This document shows positions 17,629 through 27,547 of a stretch of DNA of 64,000 nucleotides, one piece after another (position 1 is the first letter of the stretch; each line of letters starts with the position of its first letter). The stretch is from Duganella flavida (GTDB lineage Bacteria; Pseudomonadota; Gammaproteobacteria; Burkholderiales; Burkholderiaceae_D), in assembly GCF_009857445.1 (NCBI RefSeq), contig NZ_WWCN01000012.1, positions 1-64,000 of the forward strand, written 5' to 3'. A program made the position numbers and the translations under genes. The notes under the pieces were generated by a model, which searched no databases, was not told where the DNA came from, and saw only the letters and a list, made by a program, of their open reading frames with translations.

Positions 17629-18297
17629 CTACTTTACTACCGAGGCGTACCATGCCAGCACCTGATCGACCGCTTGATCAGCAGTCATTTCAGAGGTATC
17701 GAGCACCAGTGCACCTTCTGCTGGGGCCAGCGGCGCGATGGCCCGGTTTGTATCCCGGTCGTCCCGCGCCTGCAAATCCACCAGTAGGTCTTGCATATTA
17801 GCAGAAAATCCCTTGTCGATCAATTGCTTATAGCGGCGCCCGGCACGGGCCGCTACGGAGGCCGTCAAAAACACCTTGAGCGGGGCGTGCGGGAAGATCA
17901 CCGAGCCCATGTCGCGGCCGTCCGCCACCAGGCCGGGCGCCTTGCGGAAACCCAGTTGCAGCCCCACCAGCGCGTGGCGCACGGCCGGGAACGTGGCGAT
18001 CTTGGAGGCGGTGTTACCCACCTCCTCGGCGCGGATCGCGTCAGTGACGTTTTCATGCGACAGGATGATATCGCCGCCCTGGAAACTGCAATGCAGGTGC
18101 TCGGCCAGCTTGGCCAGCGCGTGTTCGTCGGTGAGATCGGTGTCGCGGCGCAGCGCCGACAGCGCGGTCAAGCGATACAGGGCGCCCGAGTCCAGGTAAT
18201 GGAAGCCGAGCTTATCGGCAACGCGATGTGCGACCGTGCCCTTGCCGGATGCGGTAGGGCCGTCGATGGTGATGACTGGAATCTGGGAAGTTGGCAT
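17629..18297 (-). CDS. cmk: Cytidylate kinase
   Basis: 222 aa NMP kinase. P-loop DGPTASGKGTVAHRVA, YLDSGALYR in the CMP-binding region and DGRDMGSVIFPHAPLKVFLT near residue 130. It phosphorylates CMP and dCMP with ATP. It starts 5 bp after aroA ends, so translation is probably linked. Confidence 0.96.
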   Translation of the reverse strand: MPTSQIPVITIDGPTASGKGTVAHRVADKLGFHYLDSGALYRLTALSALRRDTDLTDEHALAKLAEHLHCSFQGGDIILSHENVTDAIRAEEVGNTASKIATFPAVRHALVGLQLGFRKAPGLVADGRDMGSVIFPHAPLKVFLTASVAARAGRRYKQLIDKGFSANMQDLLVDLQARDDRDTNRAIAPLAPAEGALVLDTSEMTADQAVDQVLAWYASVVK

Positions 18298-18302
18298 ATC
18301 AG

Positions 18303-19616
18303 TTATTTTGCGATTTCTGCAAACGCTTTAAAGTATTCAGGGAAAGTCTTGTTGACGCATTTCGGATCGTTGATGCGCACCGTGGCGCCCTTGCGCGCCG
18401 CGCCATCCAGCGAAGTCAGCGAGAAGCACATGGCCATGCGGTGATCGTCGTAAGTATCGATGGTAGCAGGCGTCAGCGCGGCCGGCGGCGTGACCTTGAT
18501 GTAGTCCGGGCCCTCTTCCACGATGGCGCCAACCTTGCGCAGTTCGGTCGCCATGGCGGCGATGCGGTCGGTTTCCTTGACGCGCCAGCTGGCGATATTG
18601 CGCAGCGTCGACGGGCCGTCGGCGTACAGTGCGGCGATGGCGATGGTCATGGCCGCATCCGGGATGTGGTTGAAGTCGGCATCGATGGCTTTCAGCACGC
18701 CGCTGCTGCGCGCTTCGATCCAGTTGTCGCCCATGGTGATCTGCGCGCCCATCTGCTCCAGTGCGGCGGCAAAGCGCACGTCTCCCTGGATGCTGTCCTT
18801 GCCCACACCCTCCACGCGCACCGGACCGCCAGCAATCGCGCCAGCCGCCAGGAAGTAGGACGCCGACGACGCGTCGCCCTCAACGTGAATCGTGCCCGGC
18901 GACTGGTAGATCTGGCCCGGCTGGATGGTGAACGACTCCCAGCCGGTCTGTTCAACCTTGACGCCAAAGCGGCGGATCAGGTTCAGCGTGATTTCGATAT
19001 ACGGCTTGGAAATCAGTTCGCCAATCACGTCGATGGTGATCGCATGGTCTTGGGCCATCAGCGGCGCCACCATCAGCAGCGCCGTCAGGAACTGGCTCGA
19101 CACATCGCCGCGCACCGACAGGCGCTCGGTGGTGATCTTGCCTTGCTTGATGTGCAGCGGCGGGAAGCCCGGATTACCGGTGTATTCAACATTGGTGCCG
19201 GCGGCGTTGAGCGCGTCGACCAGATCGCCGATCGGGCGCTCGTGCATGCGCGGCACGCCGTGCAGCGTGTAGTCGCCGCCGATCACCGCCAGCGCTGCGG
19301 TCAGTGGACGGATTGCGGTGCCGGCGTTGCCCATGAAGAGATCCGCCGATTTATCCGGCAGCACGCCAGCCACGCCGGTGACGTGGTGGATGGTGCCGGT
19401 AGCGGTTTTCTCTTCGGTCCATTGCACGCCGAGGGCGCGCAGCGCGGCCAGCATCACGGCGGTGTCGTCGGAGGCCAGCAGGTCAACGATGGCAACCTGC
19501 CCTTGCGACAGCGCGGACAGCAGCAGGATGCGGTTGGAGATCGATTTGGAGCCCGGCAGGCGCACAGCGCCTTGCACGTGAGGGACCGTTTGCAGGTCGA
19601 TGAATTCATGAGTCAT
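18303..19616 (-). CDS. aroA: 3-phosphoshikimate 1-carboxyvinyltransferase (EPSP synthase)
   Basis: 437 aa. Substrate-binding PGSKSISNRILLLSALS near residue 21 and GNAGTAIRPLTAALA near 96; the later catalytic Asp/Glu region includes IPDAAMTIAI and WRVKETDRI. It joins shikimate-3-phosphate and PEP in chorismate synthesis. The glyphosate-site Gly is in the usual GNAGTA context. It starts 1 bp after the tyrA stop in the coupled block. Confidence 0.96.
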   Translation of the reverse strand: MTHEFIDLQTVPHVQGAVRLPGSKSISNRILLLSALSQGQVAIVDLLASDDTAVMLAALRALGVQWTEEKTATGTIHHVTGVAGVLPDKSADLFMGNAGTAIRPLTAALAVIGGDYTLHGVPRMHERPIGDLVDALNAAGTNVEYTGNPGFPPLHIKQGKITTERLSVRGDVSSQFLTALLMVAPLMAQDHAITIDVIGELISKPYIEITLNLIRRFGVKVEQTGWESFTIQPGQIYQSPGTIHVEGDASSASYFLAAGAIAGGPVRVEGVGKDSIQGDVRFAAALEQMGAQITMGDNWIEARSSGVLKAIDADFNHIPDAAMTIAIAALYADGPSTLRNIASWRVKETDRIAAMATELRKVGAIVEEGPDYIKVTPPAALTPATIDTYDDHRMAMCFSLTSLDGAARKGATVRINDPKCVNKTFPEYFKAFAEIAK

Positions 19617-19617
19617 A

Positions 19618-20535
19618 TTAGTCAGCCTTATCTTGCGATGGTGGCGCTTCGGCCGTCTCGATCGCGGTTATCCATTGGTGGCGGGCGTGTTGGGCGTTGC
19701 TGTAGACGCGTTCCAACCCTGCGCCGTCGCCGGCGGCCAGTTGGGCGCGCAGCGCGGCCAGTTGCGCCATGTAGGCATCCAGTTCGGTCAGCAGGGCCGA
19801 TTGGTTGGCCAGGCTGATATCGCGCCACATTTCCGGCGACGAGCCGGCGATGCGGGTGAAATCGCGGAAGCCGCTGGCGGCGTACTGGAACAGCAAGTCG
19901 GCATGCGGTTTCTTCGCGACGTCGTCTACCAGCGCGTAGGCCAGCAGGTGCGGCAGGTGGCTGACAGCGGCGAACACTTTGTCGTGTTCTTCCGGCGACA
20001 GGCGGTGGATGATGGCGTGGCAGGCGCGCCATACCAGGGCCACGCGCTCGACGTCTTCGGCGGTGTTTTCCGGCAGCGCAGTGATCACCACCTTCTTGCC
20101 GACATACAGATCGTCGATGGCCGCATCCGGGCCGTTGGTTTCGCGGCCGGCGATAGGATGGCCCGGCACGAACTGCGCCACCTTGTCGCCTAGCGCGCGG
20201 CGTGCTGCGGCCACCACGTCGGACTTGGTGCTGCCCGCATCGGTGACGACAGTGCCGGCTTGCAGATGCGGCGCAATCGCCACCAGAATCGCCTCGGTCT
20301 GCGCGACCGGCGCGGCCAGCAGCACCAGGTCCGCGCCGTGCAGCGCATCAGCCAACGACGCCGGCTCGCTCGCCACGGCTATCGCGTCAACGATGCCCAG
20401 CTCCAGCGCGCGCGCCATCGATGCAGCCGAACGACCGACGCCGACGATGGTCCGCACCGCGCCGGCTTTCTTCAGCGCGCGCGCGAAGGAGCCGCCGATC
20501 AGGCCAACGCCAAAAATAACGACTTTGTTCAGCAT
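19618..20535 (-). CDS. tyrA: Prephenate (arogenate) dehydrogenase
   Basis: 305 aa from the ATG at 20535 (MLNKVVIFGVGLIGGSFARA); the ATG shares one base with the hisC stop (TAATG). Rossmann NAD motif GVGLIGGS, then SxKxxV-type DAGSTKSDVVAAAR and PGHPIAGRE, the substrate-binding signature. It makes 4-hydroxyphenylpyruvate from prephenate. It is a single-domain enzyme, not fused to chorismate mutase (that activity is in PheA). Confidence 0.95.
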   Translation of the reverse strand: MLNKVVIFGVGLIGGSFARALKKAGAVRTIVGVGRSAASMARALELGIVDAIAVASEPASLADALHGADLVLLAAPVAQTEAILVAIAPHLQAGTVVTDAGSTKSDVVAAARRALGDKVAQFVPGHPIAGRETNGPDAAIDDLYVGKKVVITALPENTAEDVERVALVWRACHAIIHRLSPEEHDKVFAAVSHLPHLLAYALVDDVAKKPHADLLFQYAASGFRDFTRIAGSSPEMWRDISLANQSALLTELDAYMAQLAALRAQLAAGDGAGLERVYSNAQHARHQWITAIETAEAPPSQDKAD

Positions 20536-21647
20536 TACTCCGCCAATGCTTTCGCCAGCGCCGCGATGAAGACTGCATTCTCCTGCGGCAGGCCGATGGA
20601 AATGCGCAGCCACTCCGGCAAGCCGTAATTGCCGACCGGGCGCACAATCACGCCTTGCTTCAGCAAGGACAGATTCACACGCGCACCAGCGCCAGCGTCG
20701 CTGCCGACCTTCACCAGCACGAAGTTACCGTACGACGGCACATACTCAAGGCCCATCTGCTCGAAGGCCTCAACGAACTGCTGGTAGCCAGCCGCGTTAT
20801 TGGCTGCGCTCTGCTTCAGGAATTCCTTGTCGTTCAGCGCCGCGATGGCCGCCGCCTGCGCCAGCGAATTCACATTGAACGGCTGGCGAATACGGTTCAT
20901 CAGATCCGTCAACGCCGGCTGCGCAATCGCGAAGCCTACGCGCAAACCTGCCAGGCCATACGCCTTCGAGAAGGTACGCGAGACCAACAGGTTAGGATAT
21001 TTCTTCACCCACGCTGCCGACTCAAACTGATTTTCTTCGGACAGGAATTCGTTGTACGCCTCATCCAACACCACCACCACGTGCGCCGGCACCTTGGCTA
21101 CAAACGCCTCAATCTCCGCCGCCGGAATGAAGGTGCCAGTCGGGTTATTCGGATTGGCGATGAACACCAGGCGCGTATCTTCACGAATCGCCGCCAGCAT
21201 GGCCGGCAGGTCATGGCCATGCGCCTTGGCTGGCACCACGATGTGCTGCGCGCCCACGCCCTGCGTCGCCAGCGCATACACCGCGAACGAATACTGCGCA
21301 TACACGATTGATTGGCCGCGCTCCACAAACGCATGCGCGGCGATTTCCAGGATATCGTTGGAGCCGTTGCCCAGCGTGATCCAGTCCGCCGGCACGTCAT
21401 AGCGCTTGGCCAGCGCGCCCTTCAAATCAAAGCCGTTGGCGTCCGGATAGCGCCCCAACTCCGCCACCGCAGCGGCCATCGCCTGCTGCGCCGATGCCGG
21501 CACGCCGAACGGATTCTCGTTCGACGCCAGCTTCACAATGGTCGCCTCATCAAGGCCGAATTCACGCGCGACTTCCGAAATCGGTTTGCCGGCCTGGTAT
21601 GGTGCGATGGCGCGGACGTATTCCGGGCCGTAGTTCTTGCTGCTCAT
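20535..21647 (-). CDS. hisC: Histidinol-phosphate / aromatic aminotransferase (HisC family)
   Basis: 370 aa class I/II PLP aminotransferase with FSKAYGLAGLRVGFA carrying the PLP lysine, IFIANPNNPTG-type segment VFIANPNNPTGTFI and VVLDEAYNEF. Because it lies between pheA and tyrA rather than in a his operon, this copy (hisC2-like) may mainly make phenylalanine and tyrosine; that is inference. It overlaps the tyrA start by one base. Confidence 0.93.
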   Translation of the reverse strand: MSSKNYGPEYVRAIAPYQAGKPISEVAREFGLDEATIVKLASNENPFGVPASAQQAMAAAVAELGRYPDANGFDLKGALAKRYDVPADWITLGNGSNDILEIAAHAFVERGQSIVYAQYSFAVYALATQGVGAQHIVVPAKAHGHDLPAMLAAIREDTRLVFIANPNNPTGTFIPAAEIEAFVAKVPAHVVVVLDEAYNEFLSEENQFESAAWVKKYPNLLVSRTFSKAYGLAGLRVGFAIAQPALTDLMNRIRQPFNVNSLAQAAAIAALNDKEFLKQSAANNAAGYQQFVEAFEQMGLEYVPSYGNFVLVKVGSDAGAGARVNLSLLKQGVIVRPVGNYGLPEWLRISIGLPQENAVFIAALAKALAE

Positions 21648-21664
21648 GTTCTCTCTCTTCGAAA

Positions 21665-22738
21665 TCAGGTCAGGCTGACAGGGTAGGAACCCAGCACCTT
21701 GAAGAATGCGGCGTTGCCTTGCAGCTCATCGAGCGCCTTGGCGACAGCGGGATCCTGCACATGGCCTTCGACGTCGACGTAGAAGTAGTACTCCCACGTG
21801 CCGGTGCGCGCCGGGCGCGATTCGAAGCGCGTCATCGATACGCCATGCTGCGCCAGCGATCCAAGCAGGCGATAAATCGAACCGGCCTTGTGCGGCGCCG
21901 CCAGTGCCAGCGAGGTACGGTCCTCGCCCGACGGGCCAGCGTGCAGCGAGCCAATCACCGCAAAGCGCGTGCGGTTCGACGGGTCGTCCTGAATATTGGC
22001 CTTCACGGTCCCGAGGCTGTAACGCACGCCTGCGCGCTCGCCAGCGATGGCCGCCAGCGAGTGATCGTCACGCGCCATGCGCGCTGCTTCCGCATTCGAC
22101 GATACCGCGCGGCGTTCGAGGTCCGGATAGTTATTATTCAACCAGATCTGGCACTGCGCCAGCGCCTGCGCATGCGCGCAAATCGCCGTGACGCCTTCCA
22201 TATTGCCGGTGCCGGTCAGCAGGCTGTGACGCACCGCGATCGACACTTCACCGCTGATGGTCAGCGGCGTATGCAGCAGCAGGTCCAGCGTGCGGCCGAT
22301 GGCGCCTTCGGTCGAATTTTCAACCGGCACCACGCCGAATTCCGCCGTCCCTGCTTCGGTAGCGCGGAACACTTCATCAATCGACGAGCAAGGCAGCACA
22401 TCCACCGCCGTGCCGAATTGCTGGTACACGGCTTGTTCGCTATAGGTGCCGGCAGGGCCAAGGAAGGCCACGGTCACGCGCTTCTCCAGCGAGCGGCAAG
22501 CGGACATGATTTCGCGCCAGATAGTTTGCAGCTCGCTGTTGCCCATCGGGCCAGGATTGCGCTCCGCCACGCCGCGCAGCACTTGCGCCTCACGTTCAGG
22601 GCGGAACACCGGCGCACCGGTTTCGGCTTTTACATGGCCTACTTCCTGCGCCACTTTGGCGCGCTGGTTCAGCAGGTCCAGAATCTGCGCGTCGATCGAG
22701 TCGATCTGTTCGCGCAATGGTTTGAGTTTATCGTTCAT
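21665..22738 (-). CDS. pheA: Bifunctional chorismate mutase / prephenate dehydratase
   Basis: 357 aa. AroQ-type chorismate mutase helices at ~1-90 (LREQIDSIDAQILDLLNQR), prephenate dehydratase at ~92-270 (FLGPAGTYSEQA, then NRTRFAVIG), and a C-terminal ACT domain with the phenylalanine-binding ESRP motif in TRFESRPARTG. It converts chorismate to phenylpyruvate with feedback control by phenylalanine. It lies 2 bp after serC and 17 bp before hisC. Confidence 0.96.
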   Translation of the reverse strand: MNDKLKPLREQIDSIDAQILDLLNQRAKVAQEVGHVKAETGAPVFRPEREAQVLRGVAERNPGPMGNSELQTIWREIMSACRSLEKRVTVAFLGPAGTYSEQAVYQQFGTAVDVLPCSSIDEVFRATEAGTAEFGVVPVENSTEGAIGRTLDLLLHTPLTISGEVSIAVRHSLLTGTGNMEGVTAICAHAQALAQCQIWLNNNYPDLERRAVSSNAEAARMARDDHSLAAIAGERAGVRYSLGTVKANIQDDPSNRTRFAVIGSLHAGPSGEDRTSLALAAPHKAGSIYRLLGSLAQHGVSMTRFESRPARTGTWEYYFYVDVEGHVQDPAVAKALDELQGNAAFFKVLGSYPVSLT

Positions 22739-22740
22739 GG

Positions 22741-23829
22741 TTATCGGCCAGCGAATTCGTTCAAGTAGTCTACGAGCGCTTGCACGCCCTCGATAGGCAT
22801 CGCGTTATAGATCGATGCGCGCATACCGCCGACGGACTTGTGGCCCTTCAGTTGCAGCAGGCCGCGCGCTTTGGCGCCGGCCAGGAATGCTTCGTTCTTG
22901 CTTTCGTCCTTCAGGTAGAAGGGCACGTTCATGCGCGAGCGGTTAGCCGGCGCAACACGGTTCTGGTAAAAATCATCGGCGTCGAGCGCCGCGTACAGCA
23001 GTTCCGCCTTGGACTTGGCGCGCTGCTCCATCTCGGCCACGCCGCCCTGCTGCTTCAGCCACTGGAACACCAGGCCGGCAATGTAGATGCCGTAGGTAGG
23101 CGGCGTGTTGTACATCGATTCGTTATCGGCCACCAGCTTGAAGTCGAACGCCGATGGGCAGACCGGCAGCGCCTTGCCCAGCAAGTCGTCGCGAATAATC
23201 ACGATGGTGACGCCGGCCGGGCCGATGTTCTTCTGCGCGCCGGCAAAGATCACGCCGTACTTGGCGACGTCGATCACGCGCGACAAAATGTGCGAGGACA
23301 TATCGGCCACCAGCACGCGATCGGCAAAGCGCGCATCGCTGAAATCCGGCTGGTACTCAACGCCGTCGATGGTCTCGTTGGTGCACATGTGCAGGTAAGC
23401 CGCGCCGGCCGCTGGCGTCAGCTGCCATTCGGCTTGCGGCGGCACCGCCGTGGTATTCGACGCGGCGGTATTCACCTTGGCGTATTTGCCGGCTTCCTTG
23501 ATGGACTTGGCCGACCACGAACCGGTGTGAATGAAATCGATGGTTGCGCCTTCAGGCTTGTGGCCCAGCAGGTTCAACGGAATCAGGGCGTTCTGCGACA
23601 GACCGCCGCCCTGCATGAACAAAATCTTGTAATTGTCCGGCACTGCCAGCAGCTCGCGCAGATCGCGCTCGGCCGCCTTGTAAATCGACATAAACTCCGG
23701 TCCGCGGTGGCTCATCTCCATCACCGACATACCGCTGCCATGCCAGTCCAGCATTTCAGCAGCAGCTTGCGCCAGCACTTCCTTCGGCAGTACCGCAGGG
23801 CCGGCGGAGAAGTTAAAGATTTGAGTCAT
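22741..23829 (-). CDS. serC: Phosphoserine aminotransferase
   Basis: 362 aa, class V PLP aminotransferase. N-terminal FSAGPAVLPKEVL, PLP lysine in FAGAQKNIGPAGVTIVI and C-terminal GMRASIYNAMP. It makes 3-phosphoserine in serine synthesis and also serves pyridoxine synthesis. It heads the closely packed serC-pheA-hisC-tyrA-aroA-cmk series. Confidence 0.96.
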   Translation of the reverse strand: MTQIFNFSAGPAVLPKEVLAQAAAEMLDWHGSGMSVMEMSHRGPEFMSIYKAAERDLRELLAVPDNYKILFMQGGGLSQNALIPLNLLGHKPEGATIDFIHTGSWSAKSIKEAGKYAKVNTAASNTTAVPPQAEWQLTPAAGAAYLHMCTNETIDGVEYQPDFSDARFADRVLVADMSSHILSRVIDVAKYGVIFAGAQKNIGPAGVTIVIIRDDLLGKALPVCPSAFDFKLVADNESMYNTPPTYGIYIAGLVFQWLKQQGGVAEMEQRAKSKAELLYAALDADDFYQNRVAPANRSRMNVPFYLKDESKNEAFLAGAKARGLLQLKGHKSVGGMRASIYNAMPIEGVQALVDYLNEFAGR

Positions 23830-23848
23830 TGCGTTCCTTGTGATGATA

Positions 23849-24397
23849 TTAGGGTTTGGGCTGGTTATTCAGGGCCGCGCTAATGCGGCGAGCCATGATC
23901 TGCTGCCCCATGCGCATGCTCTCGCCCATCAGCTTCGGCATGGCAGCCAGCATGCGTTCGCCCAGCGGCGTGCGGTAGAACGCGGAGATCTGATGCAGCT
24001 CATCGACGGTAAAGGTGTTGGCCCAGACCGGGATGGTTTCGGCGATGATGTCGTCGACCAGCGTCGGATCGTTCAGGGTAGCCTGGATACGCTCGACCCG
24101 GGCCGGCAGTTCCGCTTCCATCTTGATGATAGCGGCCTGCTTATCCTGGTCGCTCATGCGCGGATCGTTCTTGATCACCGTCTCGGCCGAATTATGGATC
24201 GCCGTCGCCATCCCCTGCGACATCTGCTGCAGCGCATTGGTCATGGTGGCGCGGTACTTCATGGAGTCGAACATCTCCTTGGCCGCCGCGATCGCGGCCG
24301 GATCGGGTGCTGGCCCTTGGGCCGGAGCCTCGGCAAACGCCGGCGTGGCGCTAGCCAGCACCAGAGAGGCCACTACTGAAGCGAGAATTTTTTTCAT
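23849..24397 (-). CDS. Exported DUF2059 domain protein
   Basis: 182 aa. A signal peptide (residues 1-22, ending AFA) and a short Pro/Ala stretch precede the all-helical DUF2059 domain, recognisable from FTVDELHQISAFYRTPLGER near residue 128. The function of the family is unknown. It lies between gyrA and serC, as in related Burkholderiales, 19 bp before serC, so it is probably the first gene of that transcript. Confidence 0.88.
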   Translation of the reverse strand: MKKILASVVASLVLASATPAFAEAPAQGPAPDPAAIAAAKEMFDSMKYRATMTNALQQMSQGMATAIHNSAETVIKNDPRMSDQDKQAAIIKMEAELPARVERIQATLNDPTLVDDIIAETIPVWANTFTVDELHQISAFYRTPLGERMLAAMPKLMGESMRMGQQIMARRISAALNNQPKP

Positions 24398-24410
24398 GCC
24401 AGTGTCCTAT

Positions 24411-24461
24411 AAATAAAAACGGGGCCAGTCTGCGCCGCATTACGCGACAGACATGGCCCCG
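24411..24461 (-). terminator. Intrinsic terminator after gyrA
   Basis: GGGGCCA (24421-24427) pairs with TGGCCCC (24454-24460), with an inner GTCTG/CAGAC pairing. Read on the minus strand, a T-rich run follows. It isolates gyrA from the DUF2059-serC unit. Confidence 0.9.
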
Positions 24462-24493
24462 CTGGTCCGGGCTTGCGCCCGGCTTGCTCAACC

Positions 24494-27139
24494 TTACTCG
24501 GCTGCTGCGTCGTCCGGCTTGGAATCCGGGCCCGGTTCCAGCTCGACTTCATCGATATCGGTTTCCACCACGCGCTGCAGGCCAGACAGCTTGGTGCCGT
24601 CCTCCACGGCGATCAGGGTCACGCCCTGGGTCGCGCGGCCCATCTCGCGGATTTCTGATACGCGGGTGCGTATCAGCACGCCGCCGGTGGTGATCAGCAT
24701 GATCTCGTCGGTCGAATCCACCAGCGTTGCCGCCACCACGCGGCCATTGCGTTCCGAAGTCTGGATCGCAATCATGCCCTTGGTGCCACGGCCGTGACGG
24801 GTGTACTCGGTGATCGGAGTACGCTTGCCGAAACCATTCTCGGTGGCGGTCAGCACCGACTGCTGCTCGTTCTCTGCCACCAGCAGCGCGATCACGCGCT
24901 GGCCTTCGTCGAGGTTCATGCCGCGCACCCCGCGGGCGTTACGGCCCATCGGACGCACGTCGTTCTCGTCGAAGCGCACGGCTTTGCCGGCGTCGGAGAA
25001 CAGCATCACATCGTGTTCGCCATCGGTCAGCGCAGCGCCGATCAGGAAGTCGCCTTCGTCCAGGTCGACCGCGATGATGCCGGCCTTGCGTGGATTGCTG
25101 AAGTCTTTCAGCGGCGTTTTCTTCACGGTGCCCAGGCTGGTGGACATGAAGACGTAGTGGTCTTCAGGGAAGGTGCGGTTCTCGCCCGACAGCGGCAGGA
25201 TCACCGTGATCTTCTCGTTGTCCGCCAACGGGAACATGTTGACGATAGGCTTGCCGCGCGAGTTACGCGAGCCTTGCGGTACTTCCCATACCTTCAGCCA
25301 GTACATGCGGCCACGGTCGGAGAAGCACAGGATGTAATCGTGCGTATTGGCGATGAACAGCTGGTCGATCCAATCTTCTTCCTTGGTCGCCATCGCTTGC
25401 TTGCCACGGCCGCCGCGTTTCTGCGCGCGATATTCGCTGATCGGCTGCGCCTTCATGTAACCGGTGTGCGACAAGGTCACCACCATGTCTTGCGGCGTGA
25501 TCAGGTCTTCGGTATTCAGGTCGCTGGCGTTGTGCTCGATGTTGGAACGGCGTGGATCCTTGGTTGGATCGCCGAACTCGCCCACCATCGAGGTCATTTC
25601 GTCGGTGATGATGGTGGTCACGCGGGCCGGCTTGGACAGGATGTCCAGCAGGTCGGCGATTTCGGCCATCACGTCCTTGTACTCGTTGACGATCTTGTCC
25701 TGTTCCAAGCCGGTCAGGCGTTGCAGGCGCATCTGCAGAATCTCTTGCGCCTGGTCGTCGGACAGCTTGTACATGCCATCTTGCTGCATGCCGTAGTGTT
25801 TCGGCAGGTGTTCCGGACGGAAGGCGTCGATGCCGCCAGCCGTCGGGCCTTCGCCGGTACGGGCCAGCATCTCGCGCACCAGCGAGGAATCCCACGAACG
25901 GTCCATCAGGGCGCTCTTTGCCAGCGGTGGCGTTGGCGCGGCCTTGATGATGGCGATGAAGTCGTCGATGTTGGCCAGAGCCACCGCCAGGCCTTCCAGC
26001 ACGTGGCCGCGTTCGCGCGCCTTGCGCAGTTCGAACACGGTACGGCGCGTTACCACTTCGCGGCGGTGCGACAGGAAGCACGACAGCATTTCCTTCAGGT
26101 TCAGCAGCTTAGGCTGGCCGTCGACCAGCGCCACCATATTCATGCCGAAGGTGTCTTGCAACTGGGTCTGCTTGTACAGATTGTTCAGCACCACTTCTGG
26201 TACTTCGCCGCGTTTCAGCTCGATCACCACGCGCATGCCCGATTTGTCGGACTCGTCGCGGATGTCGGAAATGCCTTCCAGCTTCTTGTCGCGCACGTTT
26301 TCAGCGATGCGCTCCAGCAGCGATTTCTTGTTGACCTGGTAAGGCAGCTCGTCCACGATGATGGCGGTGCGGCCGCCGTCCTTGCCGTACTCTTCGTAGT
26401 GGGTCTTGGCGCGCATGACCACGCGGCCACGGCCGGTGCGGTAGCCATCGCGCACGCCCGAGACGCCGTAGATGGTGCCGCCGGTCGGGAAGTCTGGCGC
26501 CGGGATCAGTTCGATCAGTTCATCGATCGTGCATTCCGGGTTGTTCAGCACGTGCAGCGCGCCGGCAATCACTTCATGCAGATTGTGCGGCGGAATGTTA
26601 GTGGCCATACCCACCGCGATACCGGACGAACCGTTGATCAGCAGGTTGGGAATGCGGGTCGGCAGGACGGTTGGTTCTTTTTCCTTGCCGTCGTAGTTGG
26701 GCTGGAAGTCGACCGTGTCCTTGTCGATGTCGGCCAGCAGTTCGCTGGAAATCTTGTCGAGGCGGCACTCTGTGTAACGCATTGCTGCAGCGCCGTCGCC
26801 GTCGACCGAGCCGAAGTTACCCTGGCCGTCGACCAGCATGTAGCGCAGCGAGAAGTCCTGCGCCATCCGCACCAGCGTGTCGTAAATCGAGGCGTCGCCG
26901 TGCGGGTGGTACTTACCCATGGTCTCACCCACCACACGGGCGCATTTGACGTAAGGACGGTTCCACACGTTGTTCATTTCGTGCATCGAGTACAGGACGC
27001 GGCGGTGTACAGGCTTCAGGCCGTCACGCACATCCGGCAAGGCGCGGCCGACGATCACGCTCATGGCGTAATCGAGGTAGCTCTTGCGCATCTCTTCTTC
27101 GAGGGAAATCGGGATTGTTTCTTTTGCGAATTGATCCAT
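24494..27139 (-). CDS. gyrA: DNA gyrase subunit A
   Basis: 881 aa. The catalytic tyrosine is Y122 in AAAMRYTECRL, and the GyrA box is present as QKRGGRGKQ near residue 565, followed by the beta-pinwheel and an acidic tail. It cuts and rejoins DNA as A2B2 gyrase. In the quinolone region the sequence is HPHGDASIYDTLVR, so position 83 is Ala (Ser in E. coli), with Ser84 and Asp87. The gene is divergent from the OmpA-like gene. Confidence 0.97.
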   Translation of the reverse strand: MDQFAKETIPISLEEEMRKSYLDYAMSVIVGRALPDVRDGLKPVHRRVLYSMHEMNNVWNRPYVKCARVVGETMGKYHPHGDASIYDTLVRMAQDFSLRYMLVDGQGNFGSVDGDGAAAMRYTECRLDKISSELLADIDKDTVDFQPNYDGKEKEPTVLPTRIPNLLINGSSGIAVGMATNIPPHNLHEVIAGALHVLNNPECTIDELIELIPAPDFPTGGTIYGVSGVRDGYRTGRGRVVMRAKTHYEEYGKDGGRTAIIVDELPYQVNKKSLLERIAENVRDKKLEGISDIRDESDKSGMRVVIELKRGEVPEVVLNNLYKQTQLQDTFGMNMVALVDGQPKLLNLKEMLSCFLSHRREVVTRRTVFELRKARERGHVLEGLAVALANIDDFIAIIKAAPTPPLAKSALMDRSWDSSLVREMLARTGEGPTAGGIDAFRPEHLPKHYGMQQDGMYKLSDDQAQEILQMRLQRLTGLEQDKIVNEYKDVMAEIADLLDILSKPARVTTIITDEMTSMVGEFGDPTKDPRRSNIEHNASDLNTEDLITPQDMVVTLSHTGYMKAQPISEYRAQKRGGRGKQAMATKEEDWIDQLFIANTHDYILCFSDRGRMYWLKVWEVPQGSRNSRGKPIVNMFPLADNEKITVILPLSGENRTFPEDHYVFMSTSLGTVKKTPLKDFSNPRKAGIIAVDLDEGDFLIGAALTDGEHDVMLFSDAGKAVRFDENDVRPMGRNARGVRGMNLDEGQRVIALLVAENEQQSVLTATENGFGKRTPITEYTRHGRGTKGMIAIQTSERNGRVVAATLVDSTDEIMLITTGGVLIRTRVSEIREMGRATQGVTLIAVEDGTKLSGLQRVVETDIDEVELEPGPDSKPDDAAAE

Positions 27140-27547
27140 TGGCCGGTCGTTTTACTGTGGTTTGTTGAGCCTCTCCCAAGAGACAGGCAAGCGTACGATT
27201 TTAGCATGGGCGCACGGCAACTAGCGGAAAACCGCAGTAGCCCAGCATCCATGCGGTGTCGCGTGCGTGTAGCGCTAGTAACAACTTGTAATATTCATGA
27301 CACATTACTCAATTATTATCGACAATCACGTTGCAACAAAACAACATTTTGGTTGAACGCGAAAAGCCGCCATGTTGAAGCGATTTAAACGACTTTCATC
27401 GCTTGTGGCAAAATGGACGAGAAGTCAATTGCTTGAATCACAAGCGGAAAACGAGGCTGACGCCCCTGCGTGGTAGAATTCGCCCCACGCAAAGAACTCG
27501 CCGCGCAGTTTTCTGCAGATAGACATCACCCCGAAAGGAAGAAAAAT
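27140..27547. promoter_or_regulatory. Divergent gyrA / OmpA-like intergenic region
   Basis: 408 bases, clearly more AT-rich than the flanks between 27270 and 27440. A -10-like TAGAAT lies at 27472-27477, about 70 bases before the OmpA-like ATG, without a good -35. The ribosome site GGAAG precedes the ATG at 27548. The rest presumably holds the gyrA promoter; no palindrome or riboswitch is recognised. Confidence 0.45.

Noticed and set aside
16075..17787. 570-codon open frame antisense to rpsA
   Set aside because: Shadow of ribosomal protein S1; no start site or domain.
24794..27388. Long open frame (864 codons) antisense to gyrA
   Set aside because: It is a shadow of a highly conserved GyrA; the translation is His/Arg/Val-rich without any domain.
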